The notes under the pieces are model-generated. The model saw nothing but the letters and a program-made list of their open reading frames with translations. It was not told where the DNA came from and made no database searches. Shown here piece after piece: positions 8,553 through 19,631 of a stretch of 64,000 bases of DNA. Location: the NCBI GenBank assembly GCA_001986395.2, contig MQVO02000009.1:1-64000 (forward strand), given 5' to 3'. The position numbers and the translations under genes were made by a program. Positions within the stretch are counted from its first letter, which is position 1, and the number at the start of each line of letters is the position of its first letter. Source of the DNA: Irpex lacteus. Its lineage: Eukaryota; Basidiomycota; Agaricomycetes; Polyporales; Irpicaceae.

Positions 8553-11419
8553 CTATTCCTCTTCTACAACCTCAACCTCCATAGCCTGCTCTTCAGCCTG
8601 ATCCCGCTCTTGCTCTGCATCGCGCTCCCTCTCCTCTTTGAGTTGTTTCAAAACCTCTTTAGCAGTCTCCCAATTATCAGTAGTCGCCTTCTCAACGACT
8701 CGAGACTTCGCCCATCGCGTCATCATACCTTGAAGGCTCTCCGGGTTCGACCCCATTGCCAGGAAGTCCTTGGCCTTGTCAGCGTCCGCGAGCTTTCTCC
8801 CGGGCTTGTAAACGTGAGCCTTCTCTTTGTCGTAGATCCCTTGAAGCCCTGCGACGTCCTTCTCGTGGCTGGGTCTGGTGTGAGTCTTCCCTCGACGGAA
8901 ATGGTTGAACTCCCTTTCGATATGATCCTTGAGCTTCCTCTGCGTCGGAATCGACACAGATATCCTCTTGATATATTCCCATGTCGCGTAGGGACCGTGT
9001 ATGTTAAAGATAGACTGTTATAGATGATTAGCACATGCATTGGCGTCGATATAAGCCTTTACATACCTTCAAATCCCGCACGTTGTGCTCCTGAACCATG
9101 TCGAACGCGAGGAAGTTGAACTTGTGCCCCGTAGTGTTCGCGAGCCAGCAGAAGCGTACCATCGTGGACCTATGTCATAGATAAGATAAGATAGCGAGCG
9201 CACTGTAAGAGCAAGACACATACCTGAGAACAGGGTCCCACTCGCGCCATAAACCTTGCAGAACTTCGAGGGATTCGTGCGAGTAGTTGTGGCTCCCACC
9301 TCCGTGATATCGAAAGAGCAGTCGAGGGAGCAGAAGCTCCATTCTCCCAACGTCTCCGGACTTGATAGCGTCGTCGAGGTTGAGATAGTTGAGGAGATCC
9401 CGGCAGAACTGGACACTGAACTCGAACTTCTCGTCCCTTTGCCAAACGCGCTTTCGTCTGAGGTCCTCGAGAGCTCCAGTAGATGCGTACTCCTTCGCGA
9501 TCTTGCGGGCCAACTCGTCGAGCTTCTCAGGAGTGAATTTGTTGAGTTCTTCGATCGTCTCGACTCCTGAGACCTTGCACCATATGTCGCGGAATCGAGC
9601 TTCGGCCGTGTGCTTCAAACCTTCGCGGAACCCGTAGTGAAAGTTCCCTTGCGTCGTCGCCTTGTCAAGTCCCTTGCGTCCCATGTTGGTAAAGGCGTGC
9701 TTGAAGCCGAGTCCAGACGTCGTTCCAAAGTACTGCTTGTGTAAGGAGAACTCTTCTGCGAGTTGCGCGTGGAACCAGCCGAAGTGCTCGACGAACTGTT
9801 CAAACCTCTGCATGAAGTTCATGTCCTGTGAGCGATCCCTCTTGACGAATCGAATGCGGATTGTGGTGAGTTGGTCGCCTAGCCAGATGAGAAGGCGGTC
9901 GGAGTCCCTGTCCTTGCGTCCGCGCTCTCCGTCGAGCTCAAGCTGTCGAAGCCATTCCTCGAGGACCTGTCTGTTCCCTTCCTGCGAGGCTTCCTCCATG
10001 TGTACAGTATCGAGCATGTACTGGCAGGTAGCGTGCTCAGGACCGGTGGGAAGCTGCATGACTTGAGGGGGACGTTGGAACAGAGGGTTGTCGATGTTCT
10101 GGGCATTGAAAGCGCAGAAGGAGGGGTGCATGGTGAGGAAGGTCTTGATGATGTAGACGTTCTGCTCGAGAAGACGAGGGGTAGCTGCGACTTCAGCCTT
10201 GAAGACGTCGCGAGCTCGAATGGGATTGCGACACCCTATGGCGCGCTGAGCGAGGTACTTGGTGCGGCAGGGACGAACGAAGTTGAGGTCCTTAATAATG
10301 TATACCGTTGCAGTCGTGCCGCTGTCGAAGTGCGAAGACCGGTCCATTCGCATTTCGTAGACCCTGAAGCCGATGTTGAGGTTGTCGTGGCCGCCGAAGA
10401 TGTAGTAGATCTTCATGTCCTCGTGTAGGCGTCGTCGATTGTCTTTGGAGAGGTAAACGATCCCCTTGTTGATCCAGCTCGAGCTCATCGTGAACCCGAA
10501 CAGGTGGGTAGTGTCGTTTGCCTTGCCACCAAGTCCACACGCCTTCATGTATACGCTCATTTCCTTCTGGTATCGACAGAAGGTCTGTGAGCGATTGTAC
10601 TGAAGGATGGAGGCGACCATGAAGATGCGCTACGAAACAGTGAGTATATGCTTGTATTCTAGCGCATATATGCACTTACTGGCTCGTGGTCCTTGTACTT
10701 GCCGTGCTTCACTTGACGAGGCGTACGTGCGAGCGTGGTCATGGTCTCCCAGAAGGTGGGCATCTGGGTCTGCGAGAGCTTGATGTCGTCCTTCAGGTGC
10801 GTGCTGAGAAGCATCTCTTCAGTGACCACGGCAGGAGGGGAGTAGAAGTTGGGCGAAAACGTCTTCATCTCTTGCTTGATGCGCGTTGTGACGTTCTCGA
10901 CAGCCCACTTCTCCAGTGTGTCCTTTGCTCCTCGCGTTCGAATACCCTTCGCTCGCGTTCTGGGAGGCTTGAGCCAGTGAGCAAGTATCCCTGCCAGCTG
11001 GGGACAAATCATGAGCGACGTGCGTGCATACCTAGCTCTTAGTTAGAACGGTATGTAATATGAGTAGAAATGAGTACTTACTTGATAACTGAAAGCTCGT
11101 GCATCAAGTCGGGGGGGATGTCGAGGTTCCAGCTTAGAAAGTGCAGGAAATTCACAATATCCCACCCCATCTCCGCCATCACGTCGATGACCTTCTGGAG
11201 CTCTCGAGCAATCTCGATATGGCTCATCCTCTCCAGTCGCTCGCGGCAGAAGTACATTCGCCCAAGGGGTCCTCGATGCTTTTCGCGTCCGACTTTGTGT
11301 ATGGCGTCCAACTCTGGTTCTGGCATGGGCTGGAGTATTGCCGGAAGTTCGTCGATATTTTCGTCGTCTGGGCCGTAGAAATACTCGTCGTCGAAGTCTT
11401 CTTCATAGTCTTCCATCAT
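8553..11419 (-). CDS. DUF6589 domain protein (886 aa)
   Basis: Five exons in transcript order: 11419-11082, 11031-10680, 10629-9224, 9169-9067, 9014-8553; all introns are GT-AG and the total is 887 codons. The N-terminus is acidic (EDYEEDFDDEYFYG). The family signature covers most of the rest: YARTSLM at the first junction, FMVASIL, GDQLTT, FGWFHAQLAEEFSLHKQY, GNFHYGFREG and REWDPVLR. The C-terminal tail is Glu/Arg rich and probably coiled. DUF6589 is an agaricomycete family of unknown function. The GDQLT Asp and the conserved His/Glu pattern invite comparison with RNase H-fold transposases, but that is my inference. The gene looks complete and undamaged, and a chromovirus LTR ends 26 bp past its stop codon. 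Confidence 0.85.
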
Positions 11420-11896
11420 TTTGGCAGAGGGACACGAGGGGAACGAGCGGGGAAGGATGTACGAGGAGGTTGTGGTATTGAAGCAAAAGATACAAAGTAC
11501 GTTACATGCCATCTAATCTACGCGCCCCGGAGATCCTGACCGCCTCTCCGATTGGGTGGGAAGCCCCCACGTGGCAAACCTTGGGTACCTAGCTCATTTG
11601 ATCCGGATTGATCTACACCCCTCTCTACCAAAGACTCCAGACGGTTGGCTAGGCTCGCTCTCCCATGTTTTTCGAAGTCCGCCGTCCCAATCCGTCTGGT
11701 CACGAGACTAGGACACAAGCTTAAGTTGATTGCGGTAAGCTTCTCGATGGCGAAACACCCGTGTGACATTCACGAGTGTGACTGGTCGCGTGAAATTCCG
11801 TGAGTCTCCCAAAAAGGGAAACGTATAAGAACCACCATCTCTCTCTCGACCTCGTCAACTTCTTTCGCTCTCTCTGTCTCGGTTGACGTCGTTAGT
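11420..11896. promoter_or_regulatory. Shared upstream region of two divergent genes
   Basis: 477 bp separate the start of the DUF6589 gene (minus) from the next start (plus). On the plus side there is TATAAG at 11824-11829 followed by a pyrimidine-rich run (about 11835-11880), a common layout of fungal promoters. No coding potential was recognised. Confidence 0.45.
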
Positions 11897-13834
11897 ATGC
11901 TCTCCTTCATCAATCGCGTATCGAGCAGGTCGTCCAAGACCGACGTGACGACGAAGAAGGCGGAGGACGGTGGACAGGCAGTGCAACCTACGTCAGAGGT
12001 AGCACCGACACCTGAGTCGACGACCGCCAACGACACGGATGCTATTGCTACACCCATACCTGAGATATCAGAGCCTGAACCCCAACCCTCGGTGGACAAC
12101 CGCCCTTCGGTGTCGATCTACTCTTCTGACGGCCCTCAGCCTCAAGCTACCCTCGCCATTGAAGCAGCCACATCCTCTGCGACTGAGTCTACGGTGCCAG
12201 CAAGTGAGGTCTCACACGATCCCGCCACCGAGTTACAACCCCCTCCTGTCTCTCCCAACAAGCAACGCCGCCTCTCCTGGCGCCCACTCTCCTTTAAGTT
12301 CCTCAACAACCAAGATAACGAAGACCACAAGCCCGCGCTGTCTCTGGAGAAAGAGCAGAAGAAGAAACTGCAAGTGGACGATGATAGAACGAAACGTGCC
12401 GTACGCGTATCAAGTGCAGACAAGAAGGCGCGAGAGTCTGCTGTCATAGTTCGTTCGTTGATCGTCGGCCCCACTGGGATTGTACCGCCAAGTGGGAAGG
12501 CAGCGAAGCCTATCTCGAAAGTCAAGGCTGAGAAGGTCAAGTCGCAGCTGTTGAACCCAAAGACCGCCAATAGGGTTATCGCACAACTGCGTGCGTTGCC
12601 TTCCTTCGCCGAGAGCCTGCCAAGTAAGGAGAACGGTGGAGGCGAGCACACTACGCTGGCTGCTTCCGTGCCTATCCACGCCGTCTGTCTACCACTTACC
12701 GATACCGAGGCAGAAGAGAAACACTTCTCTAAACTCAAGGAGGCCGCGTCGAACGCGGATCTTGGCACCGTCGTCAGCGTCTTCAACTCATCCCTGAGCG
12801 AGCTGCACACGGTTTTCAGCCAAATCGACGCCGTAAGCTTGCTCACTGCGCCCAACCTCGGACTTGGCGAGCCAGGCGATGGCAATGGGATCTTGAGTGG
12901 CGCTGTTCCGACTGCGAAGACGATCATCGACGGAATTCAGCAGATTACTCCTCAGCTCATGGCCCTTGGCTACGCGACCGGGAAGTCTATCTTACCTGAT
13001 CATACGGGTGTTCATCCTCCAACGGACAGGATGTCTGTGTTAACCTGTGAGTGATATACACACACAACATTTACACATGCTAACTTTGAACGTAGATTGG
13101 TGGGGTTTTGAGCTGGCGCTGCCTCCTTCATCCATAGCGCACCTCAGTGTGAGTTCGATTTTCAATGTGACGCTCGTCGAGTATCAACTGATGGTTCTTA
13201 TGTAGAATGCGCCCTCTGTTGCCCACTCCATCATCAACTTCCTAACCGCACTTGCCGCTGTGAACAACGGTGTTCGCGAGATCCTTCCTTTCGTTCGCTA
13301 CATCTCCCAATACGTCGACACCGAGTTCAACATGATCAAAGTGCAGGATCAAGGCAAGGGAGTAGTCTGCGCAGCAACATGGTAAATCTGCGAAGTCAGT
13401 TAATTCCTATCCTCCCCAGCTAACTCTCCCGCAGGCTTGTTCCTGTAGCCTTAGTCCCTCGTCCTTGGGACTTCACTCCAGCTCCCGTCATCGCACCTCA
13501 ACCAGCACCAGCCGAACACGACGATCCTAATGAGGCGATTACCAACCCTGTAGATCCTGCTACGTCACCTCCGCAGTCCCCATCTATTCCTCCCTCACGG
13601 CCTGTCTCCCCGCCCACTCTCCTTCCACCGTTGGAGCTGCATTCAACCGGCTTTGGCGAACCTGGAGAGCCTGTTAAGTCGCCTCCTGTCGATGAGACAC
13701 CTGTGCCAGCCGACGGAGATGCGGTTGAGCATTTGAGCACGAGCTCTAGCAGCGTCCCTGTGGTTTCAGTTGTACCACCCACGCCGACCGCTTCTGGGTT
13801 GTCGAGGGCGAGCGTGGAGACTGAACGAGCTTAA
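11897..13834 (+). CDS. Unrecognised 592-aa protein
   Basis: Four exons: 11897-13046, 13096-13148, 13206-13381, 13435-13834 (593 codons). The ATG at 11897 follows a pyrimidine-rich leader. Residues 10-115 are low-complexity Ser/Thr/Pro/Glu. A basic patch follows (KEQKKKLQVDDDRTKRAVRV), then a more ordered helical region from about 170 to 460 that carries the most conserved-looking stretch around YWWGFELALPP, AAVNNGVREILPFVRYISQY and WLVPVALVPRPWD. The C-terminal 120 residues are again Pro/Ser rich. There is no signal peptide, transmembrane segment or catalytic motif that I can name. The ordered core flanked by disordered ends suggests a scaffold or regulator, but I assign no function. Confidence 0.82.
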
Positions 13835-14559
13835 ACGGGTAGATCGGGATGATCTGCTTTGTTTCTACTCTCACTCCCAGTCCCTCGTCCTGTTCTTCCT
13901 GCGGCGTTCTTGGTTCGTCGCCCTCTGATGATATGCAGTCGTTCTTTCTTTTCTCCGCCTCCCATTGCACGTATAACTCTCTGGACCTCGGATTTCGGAC
14001 AATTTTTTCTGTGGACATTCTCTTGTGGACATTCTCCTGTGGATTCATCAATACCCTGTGTCATAGCATGTCACGACCTTTTACGACCACTTACGACTCA
14101 CCGCTCGCTCTTTTTCGTTGTTTTCTTTGCATACCACGTACATACCGCCTCCCTTATACCGTTACAGTAGTTTACCGTCGATGGATTAATACGAAGTTTT
14201 GGGATTTTCAGCATGCGCAAGCCGTGGATTCATGTCACTAATGGATTACTCCCCGAGTCTATGATTAAGGTCGGAGGGTAGGAATATGCTTGAAGTATAA
14301 GTATAACAATCCTTCAGTTCAAGATTGGACTCGACTTGAACTTATGATTAGCGCTTAGGCTTTGGTACCTGTCACGACGCGTGACGTATCGCGTTAACTG
14401 GGACGCGTCACGTCATTCCGCTCCCTGCAGTGAGCGTCTCTAGATAGTAGATATATCTAGGAACCTCAGACTGCGAGACTTGGCCGCAGTCTCGCTCCTC
14501 TTCATCTCACACCACCACTATCTCCTACCCTCTATATTTCTAACTTGCTTATATACAAT
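13835..14559. other. Intergenic region, 725 bp
   Basis: It holds the 3' end region of the 592-aa gene and the promoter of the small inhibitor gene. Apart from the paired ACGCGT motifs listed separately and a pyrimidine-rich stretch near 14497-14530 just upstream of the inhibitor start, I see nothing. Confidence 0.5.
14377..14408. promoter_or_regulatory. Two ACGCGT boxes in inverted-like context
   Basis: ACGCGT occurs at 14377-14382 and 14403-14408, each within TGAC/GTCA-flanked sequence (GACGCGTGACGT and GACGCGTCACGTC). In yeasts ACGCGT is the MCB element bound by MBF for G1/S expression. They lie about 150 bp before the inhibitor start. The role here is inference. Confidence 0.35.
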
Positions 14560-15058
14560 ATGTCTGGAAGTAAGAAACTCACGCATCGCAAAACTGCTCG
14601 GTCACTGATGAAGAACTGTTCATGTAGAGTACATTGTTGTCTTCAAGAAGGACGCCAGTCCCGACCAGATCGAGAAGTACGCCTCGGACGTAAACAGCAA
14701 TGGTACTTCCCCAATCCCTCTTATTCTCCTTTGTATCCCCAGATCTTTCTAATATCATACGCTTTGCCTCCCACTTTAGGTGGTAAAGTTAAGGATGTCT
14801 GGACATCTGGTTTGAAGGTACGCAGTTGACTTGTTTATCTCCTGCACGATAATCGTCATATTCAACGATTCTTGTGTGTCCTCTTTTATATCAGGGATTC
14901 TCTGCTGAGATTCCCTCTTCCTTCCTGACGAACTTGCAATCCCTCACTGGCGATGGCCCGATTGATTACATTGGTACGTCGAATGGACCGCGATTCCCTA
15001 ACGAATTCAGATTAACTTTGTCATTATAGAGGAGGACTCAGTCGTTACTACCCAGTAA
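14560..15058 (+). CDS. Peptidase inhibitor I9 family protein, POIA1-like (76 aa)
   Basis: Five exons: 14560-14569, 14628-14702, 14780-14817, 14895-14973, 15030-15058; they close to 77 codons. The first coding exon is only 10 nt. The protein begins MSGKYIVVFKKDASPDQIEK and ends DYIEEDSVVTTQ. Its length and pattern match the Pleurotus proteinase A inhibitor 1 (POIA1) and yeast Pbi2, which share the fold of subtilisin propeptides. Family members block subtilisin-type proteases and can act as folding helpers. There is no signal peptide, so it should be cytosolic or vacuolar in action. Conserved features seen: the IVVF strand, DQIEKYASDV helix and the acidic EED near the C-terminal inhibitory tail. 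Confidence 0.9.
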
Positions 15059-15396
15059 GGGCACATCGCATCATCGATTACTGTACAATGTACATTCTGC
15101 AACTAGCCGGACAAAGAGGAAGCTCGAATCATCTCATGTAATCTAATGTAATCTATCACGGATAACTAGCCCCTAAAGTCGCAGAACTTGTGCGCTGTCT
15201 GGATTGCTCTCTTAGCTGGAGCCTATAGCTCAAGCTTATACTTGCGCATGCAATCTCGACGTGTATCATTACCAATGCTATCATCGAGTCATCAGGTTTG
15301 TGTGAGATGAATATGTAAGCAGAGAAAGATTATCAAACTCTGACCCATATCTATTCGCGATGATGTTTTGAGTTGCGAGGAGTACAAAGTATGTAG
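15059..15396. other. Convergent intergenic region, 338 bp
   Basis: It lies between the stops of the inhibitor gene (plus) and the ankyrin gene (minus) and serves as the 3' region of both. No other signal was seen. Confidence 0.5.
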
Positions 15397-17509
15397 CTAG
15401 TCTACAGGGAACGTACCAGGCATGTCCAGAAACTCGTCGTCATGTACTACGTCTAGCTGAAAAGGAGTTATGTGGTCTGCAAGGATAGAGCGAAACTCGT
15501 CGATCTGCGTGGGAGACAAGTACGAAGCCTGCCCTTCTGAAACACCCATCTCAAACAGATCCAACATGTTCTGGCCATTCGACGTGCGACTGTCCCACTC
15601 AATCTGACCTTCTGCATACCGAATGACATCCAAGAAGACGTGGTAGTGGCACCGGTAGCAGATATAATGAAGTGCTGTTCGCCCCTGGCTGTCCTTCATG
15701 TTCACATCTGCATGATTGTCAATGAGGAATTTGTTCAAGTCGGCTCTCCCGCACATGGCAGCATAAGCCAACGAGGGCTCTTCTGCGGCATCTATATCTT
15801 CTGCTAGCAGGGATTGCACACTCGTCAGAGGAGAGAACTTGACAGCATACTCTAAGGGGGTATAGCGAATGGCGTTGAACACCGAGGACCGTGCTACGGT
15901 GTTTTCCGAAGTGCTAGTTTCGAGGAAGGAAAGTAAGCGCACAACATCCTCGTCAGAGTGTCCATAGCATCGGGACAGGAGGTCTTCAAGTGCGTCCATG
16001 GCGTCCATGTTGAGAATGGATCGGAAGATGTTGATCGCGGCCGCATGAGTTTGGATAGAGGTTGCGAGGGGTGGACCATCCTGAGACCGATGTAGGAGGG
16101 ACTGGAAGAGTGTAAGCGCAATCTCATCCTGTGCGGAGAGGCCTACTGCTGGCGGACTATACACGGTATCTTGTTGAGTGTTCCTCTATTGCATGATGGA
16201 AAGGGGTACAGAACTCACCATGCGATTAACAAACTCGGAGCGTCTGCGCCTGCGGCGACAAGAAATCGAATTATCTCGTTTTGTGCATCGCAGGGGTGTA
16301 GCACCCAACGTTTACATGCAGCCTGGCACAACGAACTGTCAGCATCATTCTAGGAAGCCTGCATTGACAGATGATCTGATTTACCCAAAGAATCGAGCTA
16401 CCCTCTGGATTATGATCCCAAATGGAGGCCTGACCAAGTGCGAACAAGTCACGCACACGCTTGACGTTCGCATCAGCAATAGCCGTGAGTACCGGTGCAC
16501 CCCATGGGATTGTCCTTGCCGCACCGATGGCGACATGGATTCGTCGATCTTGTGAAGACCTCAAGCATCCCGAGGGGAAGTTAGGAGGGAGGATCCAGTT
16601 GATGGTTATTGCACGTCTTAAATCGCCACGGCAGTCCCGTATGGTGCAGAGACTCCATGTTGACCATGGAGCACGAAAGAGTGACTTTGAGATGTACACC
16701 TGGCCGATGTAGCATGCCAGCCAGGTGGGGATAAGGGCTTGCATGTACAGGCCATGACAACGGCATTCACAATCCGTTCGACAGTGGAGAGGGCCGCGGG
16801 ACCATGAGTATGGAGACATCGTAGAAGACTGCCTTTCAGGAGGCTGGTCCGAACGTTCCGAGGCGGTCTCGGTATGTGTAATCGCTGTAAAGGATGGGTC
16901 TCTCCTACGTGCTAATTCAGTTCGGAAACATTTCAAAGTTGGGATAGACACACGGTATAGCGGATAGTATAATCCCAATTTTCTGCTGGATATCTGAGAG
17001 AACTAGTGCAGCCTGCTCAGCTGTTTTTCTAAACAATATAATAGTAGACATGTTCAGTGCCAGCTTCGGATTCCGCAATAGGTGGTTACGACTCACAGCT
17101 GTAGCAGTAGTGCCGAAGTATCCCTTAGATCCTTTATTGCGTCGGACGTACCTCGGATGTCGTCCTGACTGAGAAGGAAGTTAAACCTGTGGATAGAGCA
17201 TTCACCCATGCCCCTGCCAGTCGAGCCTTCCTTCCTAACTTTGTTCAAAACCTTATCTGCATCGTCAAAGCACCGCTCGGCGCTCTCACGGAGATGTCTT
17301 AGGTAATCAGTGTTCAGAACGGAGCCAGATAGTTCTCCGTCGTTGGCGGTAGGCAGCTTGTCTAGAAGCTGCCTAATAAGATTGCGGGTGTCCTCGAGCG
17401 ACTGAAGTTTTTCCGGTGCTTTCTTGAACTCCTTGCGCGTTTTGGCCACCTTCTTGTAAGTGGTATATCCGGAGGTGATGAGACCAATGGCGGAACTGAC
17501 ACCATCCAT
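15397..17509 (-). CDS. Ankyrin-repeat protein with fungal STAND-type N-terminal domain (623 aa)
   Basis: Five exons in transcript order: 17509-17097, 17028-16954, 16904-16385, 16322-16219, 16156-15397 (624 codons). Residues 1-190 are helical and begin MDGVSSAIGLITSGYTTYKK, resembling the N-terminal domain of fungal STAND/NLR-like proteins. A Cys-rich module CRTDCECRCH with a TWLACYIGQV segment follows at about 205-260, a pattern I know from fungal ankyrin proteins. Ankyrin repeats run from about 310 to 560, for example GQASIWDHNPEGSSILW, EIIRFLVAAGADAP and NHADVNMKDSQGRTALHYIC. Such proteins are linked to self/non-self recognition or innate immunity, but this one has no NACHT or NB-ARC ATPase. 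The role is therefore inferred. Shorter 35-nt introns also close the frame, but the 62-nt choices have better branch sites. Confidence 0.8.
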
Positions 17510-19631
17510 GGTAATTTACGGAGAGGCTTGTTACAGTGGAAGGCACGGGGTTAAAGATCCAAGAGTAGCAGCGAGATGAGTTGTACCTTTATGAGATCCA
17601 GGATGAGGCGAATGTGTGGCCAGGGCTGTAATCCTGGGCATTGAGCTCCCAAAGACGGTCAAATATGCAGTGCGAGGCGCAGAACGATTGGCCAATGTAC
17701 ATGGCATCGCTGCGATCATAGAGGATCATGAGTCTCAATTTCTAGGAAATATTGATCGCATGTGACATACCTTTACTTCTGTATGGCATGTGTAGCGCTG
17801 CATTGGGAGCGCATGACATGATAGTGACTCAGGCTGCCACACATGCAGTGTTACCAGTGCTGGCCTGCACGTGGAGTAGCGAGAGTAGGAGATCTAGTTT
17901 CTTCATTGCTCATGGCGATGCTTCAGAGCAATCTCGCCAGGCGGAAGATGAGGGACTAGTACACCGGCGCAGAAGTTGCAGGGGGGGTTCTATGTAGTGA
18001 GATGGCATACATAGTATGTACCGCTCAGCATGCGTAGACTAACACTCAGTGCTCAGTACTCACCAGTGAGTTCTATCATTTCATCGCTGCTAACAAAGCG
18101 TCAATGACAGCATCAACCTCAGCTAAGTAGTTTTCGTGCCAATATGATGTGACGAGGTGGTGGAGATAGACATCCGTTGGATTGAGACACGGTAGCGAAC
18201 GTACTAGCCATGATAACTTGAAGTGCTATGATAGAGCGCAAAAACTTCCACCCTTGCTTCCGAGGTACGAGGTACTTTATGTAAAGGCTGTCAAGATATG
18301 GTGGTAGAAGTTGGGTGTGGATTCACGTCGGTCGCTTTGACGGGTGTTCGGGGGTATGGTCTCTGGGGTCTTCTTGTCCTGTAGCACTCGTCGTTGTCGT
18401 TGCCGTGTAATTACCTCTTCGTTCGTTCCATCTGGGCAATCCGACGGTATATTCGCACATATTTGTGAAATAGGCTGGTTGATGAGCCTGCCTACACCCA
18501 AGTTGCGATCGTGGGCGAAGTTGTCAGACGCGCTAATTAAGCACGGTCACATGACCTTCGGCTTACGTACGCATGGAATCGCGCCTTGGAACTTGTTTGT
18601 CGGATTGTCGACGACTCGACGTCGTGCGCAATGTCCAGCACGCTCAGCACACTTCAAAATTACGGCTCCGTATTGCTCGGAAGCTCCATACGATCGCAAA
18701 CTCTGTGCATCAACGCTGTCTGCACTTCGGCGGGGCGCCCTCTGGCAGTTATATCACCTCTTGTCGATGCGCCCGCCGGCTTGAGTATGTTCTTCTACGT
18801 ATACACCTAGCGTGAGACTGGTAGATATATGTCTAGGTTGCGTCAAATCAGACACGCATCGCACTTCCCTTTTGAGCAGATAATAGGGACTGCAGGCCTC
18901 CTCAAATTCCATGAGGGCATATGCTTGCTACGAACCAAAGCCATGCTTGTGGCACCCTGACCGCCGTCTCGATCAGTCACACTTTGGAAACGCACAGCGC
19001 CGGGATGGTCTTCGCGCCCAGGAATCTACTGGAAGTTGTATGCGATCAGCACTGGAACTGTATAACTATAGTTCTCAGGCTTGGCATTCTGGAGCAAGTC
19101 CCGCACGTACGAGAACAATAATCATGGGAGTATGCTACAATTTCTTGTACAGTTCAGTATCCTCTGGCAAGTGGTATTGCAGTGACATTGGAAGGTCATA
19201 GCCAGAATACGTATTACAGATATATTTGTCTGCTCATCCATAAATTGCTACACGGCCTTGATCAGGGCCCGACAAAATCTGTTACTACAAGATCATGATC
19301 ACAGCCGAGATGTCTGAAACGTAGTGCGGAAAGTGATGGTACACAGAGTCCCTGTGGCGCTAGTTTTGTCTCGTCCTCGCCGCCGTCAGGCTCGGGATAT
19401 CCCAGAGTAGATCTCCTATTATTAGTGTTTTGTCTTGTTCTTATACCACCACCTCCTCCTGACCGCCTTTCTTCTCGTTTCATCGTCCCCCTCGCTCACC
19501 TGCCCCCGGCCGATCAAAGTTGGGAACTCCACTTCCAAGCAGGCTTGGTATTACCGTGACGCTATCGATCCCCTTTTGTACCATTTCCAGCAGCAGCGCA
19601 CAACGTTTCAACCGTCACTACCGCCGACGTC
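17510..19631. other. Gene-poor stretch, 2.1 kb
   Basis: Between the ankyrin gene (minus) and the PNS1-like gene (plus). Several short open frames exist on both strands, but none has recognisable domains, consistent splice signals or composition like the neighbouring genes. No tRNA or rRNA fold was seen. The last 250 bp include a pyrimidine-rich part typical of promoters. Confidence 0.5.

Noticed and set aside
12142..12927. 261-aa minus-strand frame opposite the 592-aa gene
   Set aside because: The plus strand has consistent splicing, a good start and a leader. The minus frame only mirrors its codon bias.
16157..16384. 35-nt introns in the ankyrin gene
   Set aside because: Two 35-nt introns also keep the frame, but acceptors further on give 62-nt introns with branch-like motifs and better protein matches.
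17510..19631. Several open frames (for example 18344-18784) as possible genes
   Set aside because: None has motifs, a plausible intron pattern or a counterpart I recognise; lengths are as expected by chance.
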